Shown here: positions 53,704 through 64,000 of the stretch, piece after piece
Layout: each line of letters opens with the position of its first letter
Position numbering within the stretch: the first letter of the stretch is position 1
Source of the DNA: Coptis chinensis
Taxonomy: Eukaryota > Streptophyta > Magnoliopsida > Ranunculales > Ranunculaceae
Length of the DNA stretch: 64,000 bases
Assembly: GCA_015680905.1 (NCBI GenBank)
Contig: CM027384.1
Coordinates: 63,681,001 to 63,745,000, forward strand
Direction: 5' to 3'
Notes under the pieces: generated by a model
What the model saw: the letters and a program-made list of their open reading frames with translations, nothing else
Database searches by the model: none
Told to the model about the DNA's origin: nothing
Made by a program: the position numbers and the translations under genes

Positions 53704-56145
53704 TCAGTCTTCACCATACAAAATGGAATCATGTTTCTTCGTAAGAATGGTCAAATCTTTCAACAATGCATGGATTTCACCCGCACTAGGATGAAATTTG
53801 TCCCCTGCAACAAATGAATTAGTCTTCTCTCCCACTACAATCCAGTTGCAGCCAGGCAACTTAGTTACTCGATTTTCTCTCATTGACTTCCTAACCATGT
53901 TTACCCCGTCCCAGTTCTCCAATGCAACATATATATTAGAGAGTAATATATAGGGCGAAGAATTTTGAGGTTCCAACTGCATGAGCTTCTCAGTTGCATG
54001 TTGTCCCCGTATTTCGTCCCCATGTAATCATCTGCAAGATGATAGGAATGAAGCCCAAACCATGGCATCAGGTTCAAATGCTAGATCATCAATAAATTCT
54101 TCTGCTTCTTTGAGAAGCCCACCCCAACCAAGTAGATCAATCATGCAGGTATAATGATCGAATTTTAGCTGAATCCCATGATAATTTTTCATCTTATTGA
54201 AGTATTCAAGGCCTTTTGATACCATTCCTGCTTAACTGTAGGCTGTCATAACACCTAGGAATGTGACTTCATCAGGTTCTATGCAGGCATGCCTCATCTG
54301 GTCAAAGATCCTAAGAGAATCGTCAACATAGCCATTCTTTGCAAATCCAACAATCATTGAATTCCAGGAAATAACATCTTTTTTACAATCCATTTCTTCA
54401 AAAACTTGAACAGAACTTCCCACATCCCCACACTTTGAATACATGTCTACAAGAGCACTACATGTGTACTCATCCAAGTTAAAGCCAGTACAAACAACAA
54501 GACAATGCACCTGTCTTCCCTCTTTCAACACAGCCAAACCAACACAAGCACTAAGAACACTAACAAAAGTGGCTTGATCAGGCAGGGCGTAATCCATTGG
54601 CATTGATCTAAAGAAACATAAAGCTTCCCAAGTGTGACTATTCTGAGCAAGTCCTGAAATAAAAGCAGTCCACAACACCCTGCTCCTATGATTTTGATAC
54701 TCCATAAACAGGTTATTCGCATCTTCAATGCTATCGGAGGGAGCCGCCCAAAAATTCATCATCATCAGAACACCAGACTTCAGTGTATAACAGTGGACCT
54801 GCTTTCCCAAATTCATCTTTAAAGATCCACTACATGCAACCAAAATGCTTGCAAAGGTGAACTTTGATGGCTTCAATCCCTCTTCCAACAACTCTTGAAA
54901 CAGATTCATTGCTTCCTTGGTATTGTTGTTCTGAACATACCCTGCAATCAGAGCATTCCTAGATACCACAGTCTTTTCGGGCATCCTAGCAAGTACCTTA
55001 CACGCATTCTCCATGGACCCACACTTAGCATACATGTCAACCAGGGAACTTCTGGCATATACATTCACGTCAAAGCCGGATTTGACCGAGTAGCAATACA
55101 CCTCTTTTCCATGCTCAAGAGCATGAAGATTTGCACAAGCGCTGAGTATACTTGACAAAGATACTTCATCAGGTACAGTCTTAGTAATATTCATCCTTCT
55201 AAACATATTTAAAGCCTCATCCTCTTCTTCTTCATGCACATAACCAACTATAATAGCATTCCAAGAAATATTATCTCAATCTTGGATAAGTTCAAATAGA
55301 CGTCGCTCGCATCTTTTAGATCACCAGATTTAGCATACATGTCAACCATCGCATTTCCCACGTATAAGTTACATTCCAGATTGTTCTTTATTAGAAATGA
55401 GTGCAGTTGTTCCACAAAGATCTAAACATTCCAAGCAAGCACATGCACTGAGAATGCTAGTATATGTATACCCATCGGGTTGGAAGCCAAAAGCCCTCAT
55501 TTTAGAGAACATTTGCAATACTTGTACATGATGCCCATTCTGTGCACAACCTCCAAGCATCGCATTCCACAGCACGATATTCTTCTTGTCTAATGCATAG
55601 AAAACATTACTCGCAGATTCCATGATCTGACACTTGGAATACATATTTATCAATGAACTTCCCACGTAAACATTAGATTCTAATCCCAGCCTAATTGCTT
55701 TAGAATGAACCTGTTGTCCCTCATTGATGGTTTTTAGATTAGCAATGGCACTCAACACACTTCCCAACGTGGAACGCGTATGTTTCACAACTGATACTCG
55801 TATAAATCGATAACACTCAATAGCTTCCCCTACGTAGCCACTTTGAGCATGGCCAGAAATCATCACATTCCATGCAACAACATTGGGTTCAGGCATTTTA
55901 CTAAACAGAGAAGTGGCCTCATCTAGTCTTCCTAGACCAACACAAGCATTAATAACAGCAACAAATGCTACCTGATCAGGCGTATCGCCTACCTCCTGCA
56001 TATCACTAAACAATTTAACAGCTTCCTCAGGCAAACCAATCCGAACATATCTAGCAATCATAGATGTCCAGGAAGTATCAAGGTAATCAGCTCCATCAAA
56101 TACTCGCCTCGCATCATTTACACAGTCACATTTAAAATACATATC
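53704..56145 (-). pseudogene. PPR gene, main part (At3g09040-like, mitochondrial PLS class)
   Basis: Tandem 31-36-residue PPR motifs (VVAWNVMISGHAQSGYVGEA, VGSSLINMYSKC, KDVISWNSMIVGFAKNGYVD) ending in an E-type tail (PGCNWIVVGEKTNSFVAGDK). Wording and order recall Arabidopsis At3g09040, an organellar RNA-editing factor, from memory. There is no DYW domain, as in that protein. Lesions: one-base frameshift near 55407 (CLDLCGTT for a expected QLHS frame), another near 55277, a TAA at about 54236 (TAYS-stop-AG) and a TGA near 54025 (SSCR-stop-LHGDE). At 56145 the coding sequence stops at the retrotransposon and continues at 62260. Ends at TAG/TGA by 53704. Confidence 0.8.
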
Positions 56146-56908
56146 TGTGTGTGCATATTTTAGCAAATAGATATGTAACACGTGGCAGTATCTTCTTAAG
56201 GCTTGGATATAGTCTTGGTGTGGGTAGAAAGTACCATAACATACCTAAAGTCCAAATCCTCTTACTTCCTAGGTTCGGAAGTGAGACAAAAAGAAGAGGT
56301 TCGTGGGCTTTGAAACTAGTTGGAGTAGTGGGTTCGTATAACCAACTCCTAACTATGAACTCCAAATCCGAAACTCAACTACTAGGTTCGGAACAGGTTC
56401 GTAGGCTTTGGAACTAGTTGGAGTAGTAGGTTCGTATAACCCACTCCTAACTATGAACTCCAAATCCGGAGCTCAACTACTAGGCTCGGAGCTCTAACTA
56501 CTACTCCGAACCTAAACATGTTTTTCTGTTGTTTAAGTCAATAAAGGAGACCTATTTGACTTGGGAAACATGGGGCTTCTAGAAGAGTCAAGATGAGACT
56601 TAACAAGAAACGGTCTCCTAGTTAAACACTAATTGGGAAACCTCATCTATTCATCAAGATGATACTTAACAAGAGACGGTTTCCTAGTTAAACACTAATT
56701 GGGAAATCTCATCTATTCTTATAAATAGAATAGTTGAACTACGCTTTGAGTTTGATTCCTATACACAGGATACGTAGGCAGCCATTAAAGAACGTGGTTC
56801 AACTCATCATCTTCTACATCTCTTCTTCTTCTCGATTTAATACTTCTAGTTGTTCTTTGATCATCAACAAAATATTTGTGTTTCTAGATTAGGAAAAATC
56901 ATCACACA
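56146..56908 (+). repeat. E5 5' LTR
   Basis: 763 bp. Contains several TTCGGAAC-like motifs, a TATAAATAGAATAG TATA region near 56730 and ends at the primer site. Confidence 0.92.
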
Positions 56909-56910
56909 AT

Positions 56911-56928
56911 TGGCGCCGTCTGTGGGAA
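56911..56928 (+). other. E5 primer-binding site
   Basis: TGGCGCCGTCTGTGGGAA two bases after the LTR, the form common in plant Ty3/gypsy Tat-like elements. Confidence 0.8.
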
Positions 56929-57059
56929 AACCATACAGAATTGATTTGATTTCTTGGTCGAAATTTTTTCGGTTCTAGGTTCTCCTACCCACCAATTTTT
57001 CTTGGGTTTGTTGTTCTTTAAAAAAAAAATCTTATCTTCACTTTGATTCAAAATCATAG

Positions 57060-58736
57060 TTACTACAAGAGCCAATGTGAATCAAAGTAACGAGGGGAAT
57101 AACGAGATCAATAACCCACATGTTACTTCTCAAAGACAATATGAACGTAGAGGAGATCATCGTTTTGAATAGGGGCGTGAAGAAGATGAGCCTAACAATG
57201 ATACTCCCCAATCTGTCATAACCAACCAAGCCATCATGAATGCTGTGATGGCCGAACGTGGTCGACAAGAGGCTCGTTTGCGTTTTTTACAAGACTACTA
57301 CCACATACAGGAGGGTCGTTCACCCCCAAGAGTAGTGCTGCCTATTGATGGAAACTCGAGGGGGGCAGTTCCGGCCACCAAGTCTTGACCATAGTGAGGG
57401 TTACGTCCCTACGCCTTATATCCCTTACTTCGTTGGGTATCATAGTGACCAACCAAATTCGGATTATAATCTGAAATTGGATCCAACTCGACACTCGAGT
57501 TCACACGAAACTGACTTCTCTTGGTATTCAAGTTCTAAAGGTACGAAGGATGGACGTCCGAATGTGTTTTCCCGAAATCCACAACTATCAAGGTAACCCT
57601 CAGTACGAAGAAGACTTTCAGTTCTAAGGGAACCTTCATTGCCTCAGAATCCCTCAGTTCCCCGATCCAGTTTTGCAAACTCCTCCACTCGATCTTGGGA
57701 TCCGGAACCACGTTATCATCGAGATGAGAACTACGAGAGTCCAGGTCCGAGGTATAACAACGAGAGAACTCAAATTCATTAACCGACTACTCTTACATAG
57801 CTCAAGGCGCAAATACTGGAGGAATTGAAAGGTTCGAAACCAACTAAAATGGATGAGTCAGTTGTTCAGTCAGCAATCGAGGGAGACATTGGAACTCTTT
57901 TTTCACGACATGTTATGAGTGAATACATCCCCCATTATTATAAACCACCGAAGTTCTCTAAATTTAATGGCAAAGGAGATCCAGTCTCTCATGTGCTCAT
58001 TTATCGTCAAGCAATGGTGGGTCTTTCTAAGAAAGATCATTATTTGTGCCGGTATTTTGCTTCAAGTTTGACAGACTCGGCACTCACCTAGTACACGAAG
58101 CTGCCCAAGGGCAGCATTCACGAGTTTAAGGTGTTATCCATCAATTTCATTGTGAAATTCAGTTGCAACCAACCCTACATTAAAACCGCTGATGCACTAT
58201 TTGACATGAAAATCTGAAAGGACGAGCGTATTAGGGATTTCACCAAAAGATTTAACAAGGTGCAATTGCATATTGACAACGTCGATGAGACCCTCGCCAT
58301 TGTGGCCTTTAGAAAGGGGTTAGATCCCACTTCTGGTTTATACATGTCCTTGAAGAAAGAGGAGCCTACGAACATGACAGAGTTGTATGCTCGGATCGAT
58401 AAGTATGCAGAACTAGAATAAGACCAATTGGATAGGGAATCTTCTTATAAAAGAGTGATAACCAGTGTCACCTCCGTTCTTGTTGGTAGGAGCTCTGCTA
58501 GTCATTATAATGATAGGAAGTCCGAGGAACCACAGTCGGAGCACAAGTTAGTCGACAGGAATTCCTATCAAGATAAGTCCAAGAGACAGAAGACTAGTGA
58601 CACGTTCGGAAGTAATAAATTACCCCCACAGGATAGGGACTTTACCACTTTAACTTATCCTTATGAGGACATCTTTGAAGTTAACCAGGAACAAGATGTT
58701 CATGAAAGATCCTCCAGCGGTGAATCTCGATGCTAA
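57060..58736 (+). pseudogene. E5 gag (retrotransposon-gag family), broken
   Basis: N-terminal part near 57061-57360 (SQRQYERRGDHRFE-stop, IMNAVMAERGRQEARLRFLQ). Core from 57825: ESVVQSAIEGDIGTLFSRHV, PPKFSKFNGKGDPVSHV, HYLCRYFASSLTDSAL-stop, then EFKVLSINFIVKFSCN, RDFTKRFNKVQLHI, AFRKGLDPTSGLYMSL, MTELYARIDKYAEL. This is the gag capsid region of Tat-type elements. The TAG at 58089-58091, TGA near 58216 and TAA near 58419 share one frame, so few events separate it from an open gag. The tail (58428-58736) is Lys/Ser-rich. The region 58740-59395 is non-coding with a ~50-bp direct repeat (59131-59183, 59202-59255). Confidence 0.75.
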
Positions 58737-59395
58737 CATGTACTGTTTCCAAGTAATGTTATACTACTCTTAGCTTCTAAGAGACAAAATTTTCACAAAT
58801 TTGGATCTACTTCCACTATACTGGGGGCATGATCTATGCCAATCAATGCTCAATAAAAGTTATATTTATCTTTTCAAAGCATTATTTCTTTTATAATTTT
58901 TTGTTGGGATACTTTTTGGATGTTGGGTGAAAGATCCCATATGTTGGCCAAAGTTGTATCAGAACCTTTAAAAAGCTTTCTCGGGATAATGAGTGAAAGA
59001 TCTCATGTGTTGTTCCTCGTGTGATGGAGAAAGTTTAACTTAGCTTGGATTTTATCCTCCTAAGAGCAATTCTAATGCCTTATGATTATAAGTGTCGGTT
59101 TATGCATTAGATACCATATCATTTAAGGACTTTACAGGAAATAGTACAGGGGCACACCCTACGTTCCTACAAAGTCTTATTTCTTAACAAAACTAAAGGT
59201 ATTTACAGGAATTGACACAGGGGCAAACCCTATTTTCCTACAAAACCTTGTTTTTCTAAGATTTGAAATACGAATTTGTATAAAATATAATTCACACTTT
59301 TGTCATTTTTCCTCAACAGTCGAATGTGCAACCATCGTCTAAGAGAAAAATGGGGCATCTGTGTATACATATTTATGCAAATAAGGAGAAAATGA

Positions 59396-59816
59396 CACCA
59401 CTTCCTAGCTAGTCTGGAACTTCACGTTCGGAACTTGTCCAAGTTCGAAACTCCACTTCCTAGTTAGTTAGGAACTCCACGTTCGAAACTCTACTTCCTA
59501 GCAAGTCTGGAACTCCACGTTCGGAACTTGTCAAAGTTTGGAATTTCACTTCCTAGCTAGTCAGGAACTCCACGTTCAGAACTTGTCCAAGTTCAGAACT
59601 CCACTTCCTAGCTAGTCATCAACTCCATGTTCAGAACTTGTCCAAGTTCGGAACTCCACTTCCTAGCCAGTTAGGAACTCTACGTTCGGAACTCCACTTC
59701 CTAGCTAGTCTGGAACTTTACGTACGGAACTTGTCCAAGTTCGGAACACCACTTCCTAGCTTGCTTGGAACTCCATGTTCGGAACTTGCCTAAGTTCGGA
59801 ACTCCACTTCCTAGCT
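59396..59816 (+). repeat. Tandem repeat array in the E5 3' region
   Basis: Roughly eight units built from CACTTCCTAGCTAGTC, GGAACTCCACGTTCGG, AACTTGTCCAAGTTCGG. Full units are about 56 bp; at least two are short versions lacking the AACTTGTCCAAGTTCGG part. The last piece contains an inverted repeat (GAACTTG/CAAGTTC). Between 59817 and 61490 the sequence is non-coding with further dispersed AAGTCCGG motifs. Confidence 0.85.
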
Positions 59817-61490
59817 AATAAAGAACACAGAAAGTCCAAGTTCGGTACTGCTCTGTCGAGTAACAAACCCGACATTGTTTTGTGGACTGAAGAATCTGGA
59901 ACTGCATTGACCAATACTGAATCCGGAACTACCTCAACAATTTAGAACCCGAATCTGATTGGCGATGCAACCAAATTGGGAGGGCACAATCAATTGGTAC
60001 AACCAAAATTGGTAGACCTTGTGATTGCCCATGAAATCACGACTCGGTTTCCAACGTCGGACATGAGTGTTTAGATCTGGAAGATGATAAAATGACCACT
60101 TCCAATGGAAAAGGCTAACTTGCTTTGGGCCGGTAGCAACTTTAAAGGAATTGGAAAGGTAAAGTTCACTTTTAATCTAAGGTGAACAAACTTCTATCGT
60201 ATCCTAAAGAGTTGATTCATGCAAACAACAAGTAATGAAGTAAAAGAATTTCGTTACTTCACATCTCCTGACCAAGTATTTCCAATTCGGATAAGCTAGT
60301 TACTCGGCTTCACCTCCTATCTCATGACCAAGTATAATTAATTCGGATGAGTGATAATGGGCTTATGGCATGTCCTAATCTGCCCAGTCCGCTCATGGCT
60401 CAGTCCAGTCATATGACAAATTGATGGTGATTTACTCACTTCCTTTTGAATCCAATATGGTGGCTAAAAAAGGCTTCAGATGCTTGTCAATGGCGATCTT
60501 AAAGCTTTCAAGAAAATATTCAGTGCTTGTTTTCTTTTTTTCGACTGAATCGATGAACGACGTGGAAAAGAGATGATTTCACGAACACCTTGACGTTTAA
60601 GTGGTGGCTGCAAGCAAGAATGCTTGTAAAAGATGAAAAGTAAGGTTTACTTTTTTAAGATATTGTCAACGAAAAAGCAAATTGTAGATTTACGTTGGTA
60701 AAGGAGGCTATAACAGGAGATCTTTATTTTGTTTCCAATTAAACAATGACATACAAATAGAAAGAGAAAAGGAGTTCAGCAAGCAGGAAGCAAACAGACT
60801 ACTTGAACAAGTATAACTCAACTCCAGATGAGTGATACGGGGCTTGACATGGGCTGATTTGTCCAAGACTCCTAGTTTGATTCATGGCGAGACTTGTGAA
60901 CTCTGGGTTTCAAATTGTTTAGTTCCTGATGGAGTGAATCCAACTCCGGATGAATAATATTGGGCGTAAATATAAAAGAAGCCGAAGGGTATAAGGAAAA
61001 GGAAATAAGACCAAGTCCAGATGGATTAACAAGACATGTATTGGGCTTTGAGTGATTTCTCAACTCCGGGTCAAGTTCTAGTTTTGCAAGGCCCAGTTTC
61101 AGGTTGCACTTCCGAGTCACGGTGACTTAGTAAAATCTACCTAAGTCCGGGCCATGTGGCCATATTTGGTCCCTTAGATATTCCAGGTCCGGGTAAACGC
61201 GAGGCATGACAGGTCCGGCTTTCACGAAGTTTAGTTCCGAAATGTAATCCCAAGTCCGGATCATCACAAGGCATGGCATGACCGGTTTTCACCAAGTTCG
61301 GCCTAATATACAAGGTTCGGGGCATGGTCACGGCAGATCCGAATTTACAGTTCCTTGCGCAAAAGTAATGCAAAATTTTGCCAATATATTCCACAGAGAA
61401 AATCGAGGTGTAAGACGTCGCTTACATTTTTATCCAGCCTTTTTCCTTAAGGGTTTAATTCACAACCCATGAATAAAAAAGGGGGGCATC

Positions 61491-62255
61491 TGTGTGTGCA
61501 TATTTTAGCAAATAGATATGTAACACGTGGCAGTATCTTCTTAAGGCTTGGATATAGTCTTGGTGTGGGTAGAAAGTACCATAACATACCTAAAGTCCAA
61601 ATCCTCTTACTTCCTAGGTTCGGAAGTGAGACAAAAAGAAGAGGTTCGTGGGCTTTGAAACTAGTTGGAGTAGTGGGTTCGTATAACCAACTCCTAACTA
61701 TGAACTCCAAATCCGAAACTCAACTACTAGGTTCGGAACAGGTTAAAGAGGCTTTGGAACTAGTTGGAGTAGTAGGTTAAGATAATAACCCACTCCCTAA
61801 CTATGAACTCCAAATCCGAGCTCAACTACTAGGCTCGAGCTCTAACTACTACTCGAACCTAAACATGTTTTTCTGTTGTTTAAGTCAATAAAGGAGACCT
61901 ATTTGACTTGGGAAACATGGGGCTTCTAGAAGAGTCAAGATGAGACTTAACAAGAAACGGTCTCCTAGTTAAACACTAATTGGGAAACCTCATCTATTCA
62001 TCAAGATGATACTTAACAAGAGACGGTTTCCTAGTTAAACACTAATTGGGAAATCTCATCTATTCTTATAAATAGAATAGTTGAACTACGCTTTGAGTTT
62101 GATTCCTATACACAGGATACGTAGGCAGCCATTAAAGAACGTGGTTCAACTCATCATCTTCTACATCTCTTCTTCTTCTCGATTTAATACTTCTAGTTGT
62201 TCTTTGATCATCAACAAAATATTTGTGTTTCTAGATTAGGAAAAATCATCACACA
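61491..62255 (+). repeat. E5 3' LTR
   Basis: 765 bp. Identical to the left copy over long stretches, but with clustered differences at about 61742-61860 (AAAGAGG for CGTAGG; AAGATAA inserted; single G or C losses). Confidence 0.92.
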
Positions 62256-62260
62256 ATATC

Positions 62261-62767
62261 AATCAACGTACCTTCACAAAAAGAATCTGATACAAATCCC
62301 ATCTTCATAACACAACGATGAACCCCATCTATCAATCTCCCACAAGCAGACAAAACCGAAGCAAACGTAAACTGATTCGGCCTCACACTCTCCTTCCCCA
62401 TCAACCCAAAACTCCTTCTAATCTCTTCAACCAATCTACACCTCAAATACATGGAAAATATCGAGTTCCATGAGGTGATATTTCTATTATCAAGTCCATC
62501 AAAAGCTAGTAACGTGAAATGTGTATCACCACATTTAGCATATAAATCAACAATGGCATTGCCTAAATCCCCATTTAACCCAAACCCAAGTTTCACACTC
62601 TGCCCATGTATTATTTTACAGTGTTTTCTAGCTTGTGTTCTTCTTTGTGGAATTTCGTCGAGCAGTTTACGTGTTTGGAATAATTTACATTGTTGTAAAC
62701 AAGATTTCAATAGATGGGAATATACGTCATTTTCCAAATGAAGAGTGAATGTTGAGTACAGCCACAA
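62261..62767 (-). pseudogene. PPR gene, N-terminal part
   Basis: Reads LLKSCLQQCKLFQTRKLLDE, GLNGDLGNAIVDLYAKCGDT, ITSWNSIFSMYLRC, RPNQFTFASVLSACGRLIDG and KMGFVSDSFCEGTLID, then the E5 insertion; continuation at 56145. The frame opens at 62767 with TTG and no in-frame ATG is visible, so the transit-peptide-bearing N-terminus and start codon appear lost or diverged. Upstream, ACTCAACATTCAC-type repeats interrupt the expected coding sequence. Confidence 0.75.
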
Positions 62768-62770
62768 AAG

Positions 62771-62916
62771 TTAGTGTTAATATAGTGAATGTTGAGTTTC
62801 TATACTATAAAATAAAATCGATGTTGCGTTTGTTCTCCAAAATAAAATAAAATTGATGGTGTCGATATTGAACAGGATATATATAACTTAGTGTTAATAT
62901 AGTGAATGTTGAGTTT
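62771..62916. repeat. 29-bp direct repeat upstream of the PPR fragment
   Basis: TTAGTGTTAATATAGTGAAT plus GTTGAGTTT occurs at 62771-62799 and 62888-62916, with AAATAAAAT-rich DNA between. A third partial copy (GAATGTTGAGT) is at 62747-62757. It may mark a small insertion at the gene's 5' end. From 62917 to 63600 no gene is seen. Confidence 0.6.
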
Positions 62917-63603
62917 GGTTAAGGTTTTGAGGCGGTACTTGGAACACATTACTTCTGTTTGAGTATTAAAAAGAGAGGGAAAAGGTTTTTATGGGCCTCA
63001 AATCCGGTATGGGCCTAGTTGGGCCCATTGTTAAATAGATAGGCCCAATTGCCCCGAATTAGGGCCGTTAATATATTTTCACAATGGTATTACACTTCAC
63101 TAACAAATATAAATGGATCCAACTATTTCCAGGTCACTAAACATTAATTACTTCTTACTTGTGCCACCAAATGTGTTGTTGACAACAATTAGGAATTCCC
63201 AAACTCGTAACTCCACGTCTCCACAGTCCATACGTAACTACTTCACTATATTAACACTAGAAATATTGTTCTTCACTCATTAATTCGTTTACTTTCTTGG
63301 CATTGCACTCAGGGATGATCAACACATTGCTCCTTGATTTAGGTGGAGAACAATTGAAAACAACAAAAGAGAGCGTGGATTTCCTTATTTTATGACGAAT
63401 GATTGTTTTTACCTCAAAAAGTTGACGTGTCAAAATTTGAGAAAAAATGTCTCATTGAGAGCATTCTCAAGTGCTCAATATTAATGGTATTTGATAGCAG
63501 TCAGCCCAAGCATTAGGCAACCCCGCATACCAAATTTAATGCCCAACATTTCCTGAATAAGAATGGCAAGCAACATGGAAGGCCTTCCATAACTTCAGCA
63601 TTT

Positions 63604-63826
63604 TCAATGGCGGATTAACCAGCAAAACCACACATGTGGTTGGACTGAGCAACCAAAATTGAGTGTAGCAGCACTAGCCGGTGGTCTTACCCAGCTACAA
63701 GGGAGTGCTGGGACCGCAGCATGAACGACCAGAGGAATTTGAAGACCCAATCCGCCAAGAAGAGAGTGTACAACTGGAGTATCTTCAATAGTGCTGATTC
63801 TGGATTGAATGTAGTTCTTCATATCA
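63604..63826 (-). other. Possible exon of an unidentified gene
   Basis: A - strand frame preceded by a CATACAG acceptor-like site reads VDMKNYIQSRISTIEDTPVV, HSLLGGLGLQIPLVVHAAVP, then ASAATLNFGCSVQPHVWFCW and a stop. Composition looks like real protein, unlike most open frames nearby, but I do not recognise it. The gene would extend beyond the window. Confidence 0.3.
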
Positions 63827-64000
63827 ACAACTGTATGTCAGACATTTTAAAGAGAAATGACATTTGAAATTGAAGGGAACTTAGTGTAACACATATGTAA
63901 TGGGTTTGTTATATGTTCTAATTATCCTAGAGAATTCCAGCTAAAACTATTAGTCATTTTTATCGAATGGTTCACATTTACAGTTGTTGAAACCCTTCTC

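Larger units (their letters stand above)
56146..62255 (+). mobile_element. E5: gag-only (TR-GAG type) LTR retrotransposon inserted in the PPR gene
   Basis: LTRs 56146-56908 and 61491-62255 (TGTGTGTGCATATTTTAG ... ATCACACA), ATATC duplicated at 56141-56145 and 62256-62260. Primer site TGGCGCCGTCTGTGGGAA at 56911-56928; polypurine AAAAAAGGGGGGCATC before the right LTR. The 4.6-kb interior holds a broken gag and a tandem repeat but no protease, RT or integrase similarity. Non-autonomous elements with gag and no pol are known in plants as TR-GAG. The host PPR protein reads through the site as GTLID / MYFKC when the element is removed. Confidence 0.9.

Noticed and set aside
54232-55239. Intact 335-residue PPR gene
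   Set aside because: It is the middle of a longer PPR reading frame that continues upstream and downstream through frameshifts and stops.
57001-62250. Large intron of the PPR gene
   Set aside because: LTRs, primer site, polypurine tract and a 5-bp duplication identify a retrotransposon.

Overview
The window is plant nuclear DNA, most likely from a eudicot with a repeat-rich genome, and it looks pericentromeric. Evidence: Athila-type Ty3/gypsy retrotransposons with tRNA-Asp-like primer sites, an L1-type plant LINE with a C-terminal RNase H, a TRIM, a CACTA-type end, a hAT MITE, and fragments of intron-bearing plant genes (ATG9, PP4R3/SMEK, a PLS-class PPR gene). I cannot name the species. I see no intact protein-coding host gene.

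Bases 1 to about 50.5 kb are one Russian-doll stack, resolved from LTR ends and target-site duplications (TSDs). The outermost element, E4 (+ strand, Athila-like, 5' end outside the window), has its 3' LTR starting at 49439. Three elements are inserted in E4: a 1.1-kb TRIM (4117-5231, TSD TTTAC), E1 (5391-15229, - strand, TSD CTCTT) and E3 (16055-48324, + strand, TSD CATAG/CATAA). E3 contains E2 (20881-39817, - strand, TSD AAAAT) and a CACTA-like insertion (43233-46989) holding copies of ATG9 and PP4R3 exons. E2 contains a 5'-truncated LINE (about 30175-35341). The deepest path is E4 > E3 > E2 > LINE.

The Athila-like elements share a design beyond gag-pol. Downstream of pol lie one to three ORFs of the family often called putative plant transposon protein (types A and B here), each behind its own leader. 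Short non-coding modules recur: an AGGA-loop hairpin joined to a polypurine tract, once at the 3' LTR and again about 1.6 kb upstream just after the last ORF; a motif centred on ATCTGA-n-TTAAAAGACC before the A-type ORFs; and a GC-rich leader block found both before gag and before ORF B. E4 also has a 39-residue membrane-peptide ORF behind a clean TATA box. All copies are defective: E1 and E3 lack pol, E2 has lost the integrase core, has FMND in place of FMDD in its reverse transcriptase and is split by the LINE.

From about 50.5 to 64 kb the sequence is outside the stack. A hAT MITE (52031-52325, 8-bp TSD) interrupts the tail of an unidentified ORF. A PPR gene resembling Arabidopsis At3g09040, on the - strand, is split into 62261-62767 and 53704-56145 by a 6.1-kb gag-only LTR element (56146-62255, TSD ATATC) and also carries frameshifts and stops. 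The last kilobase holds one possible exon of an unidentified gene.
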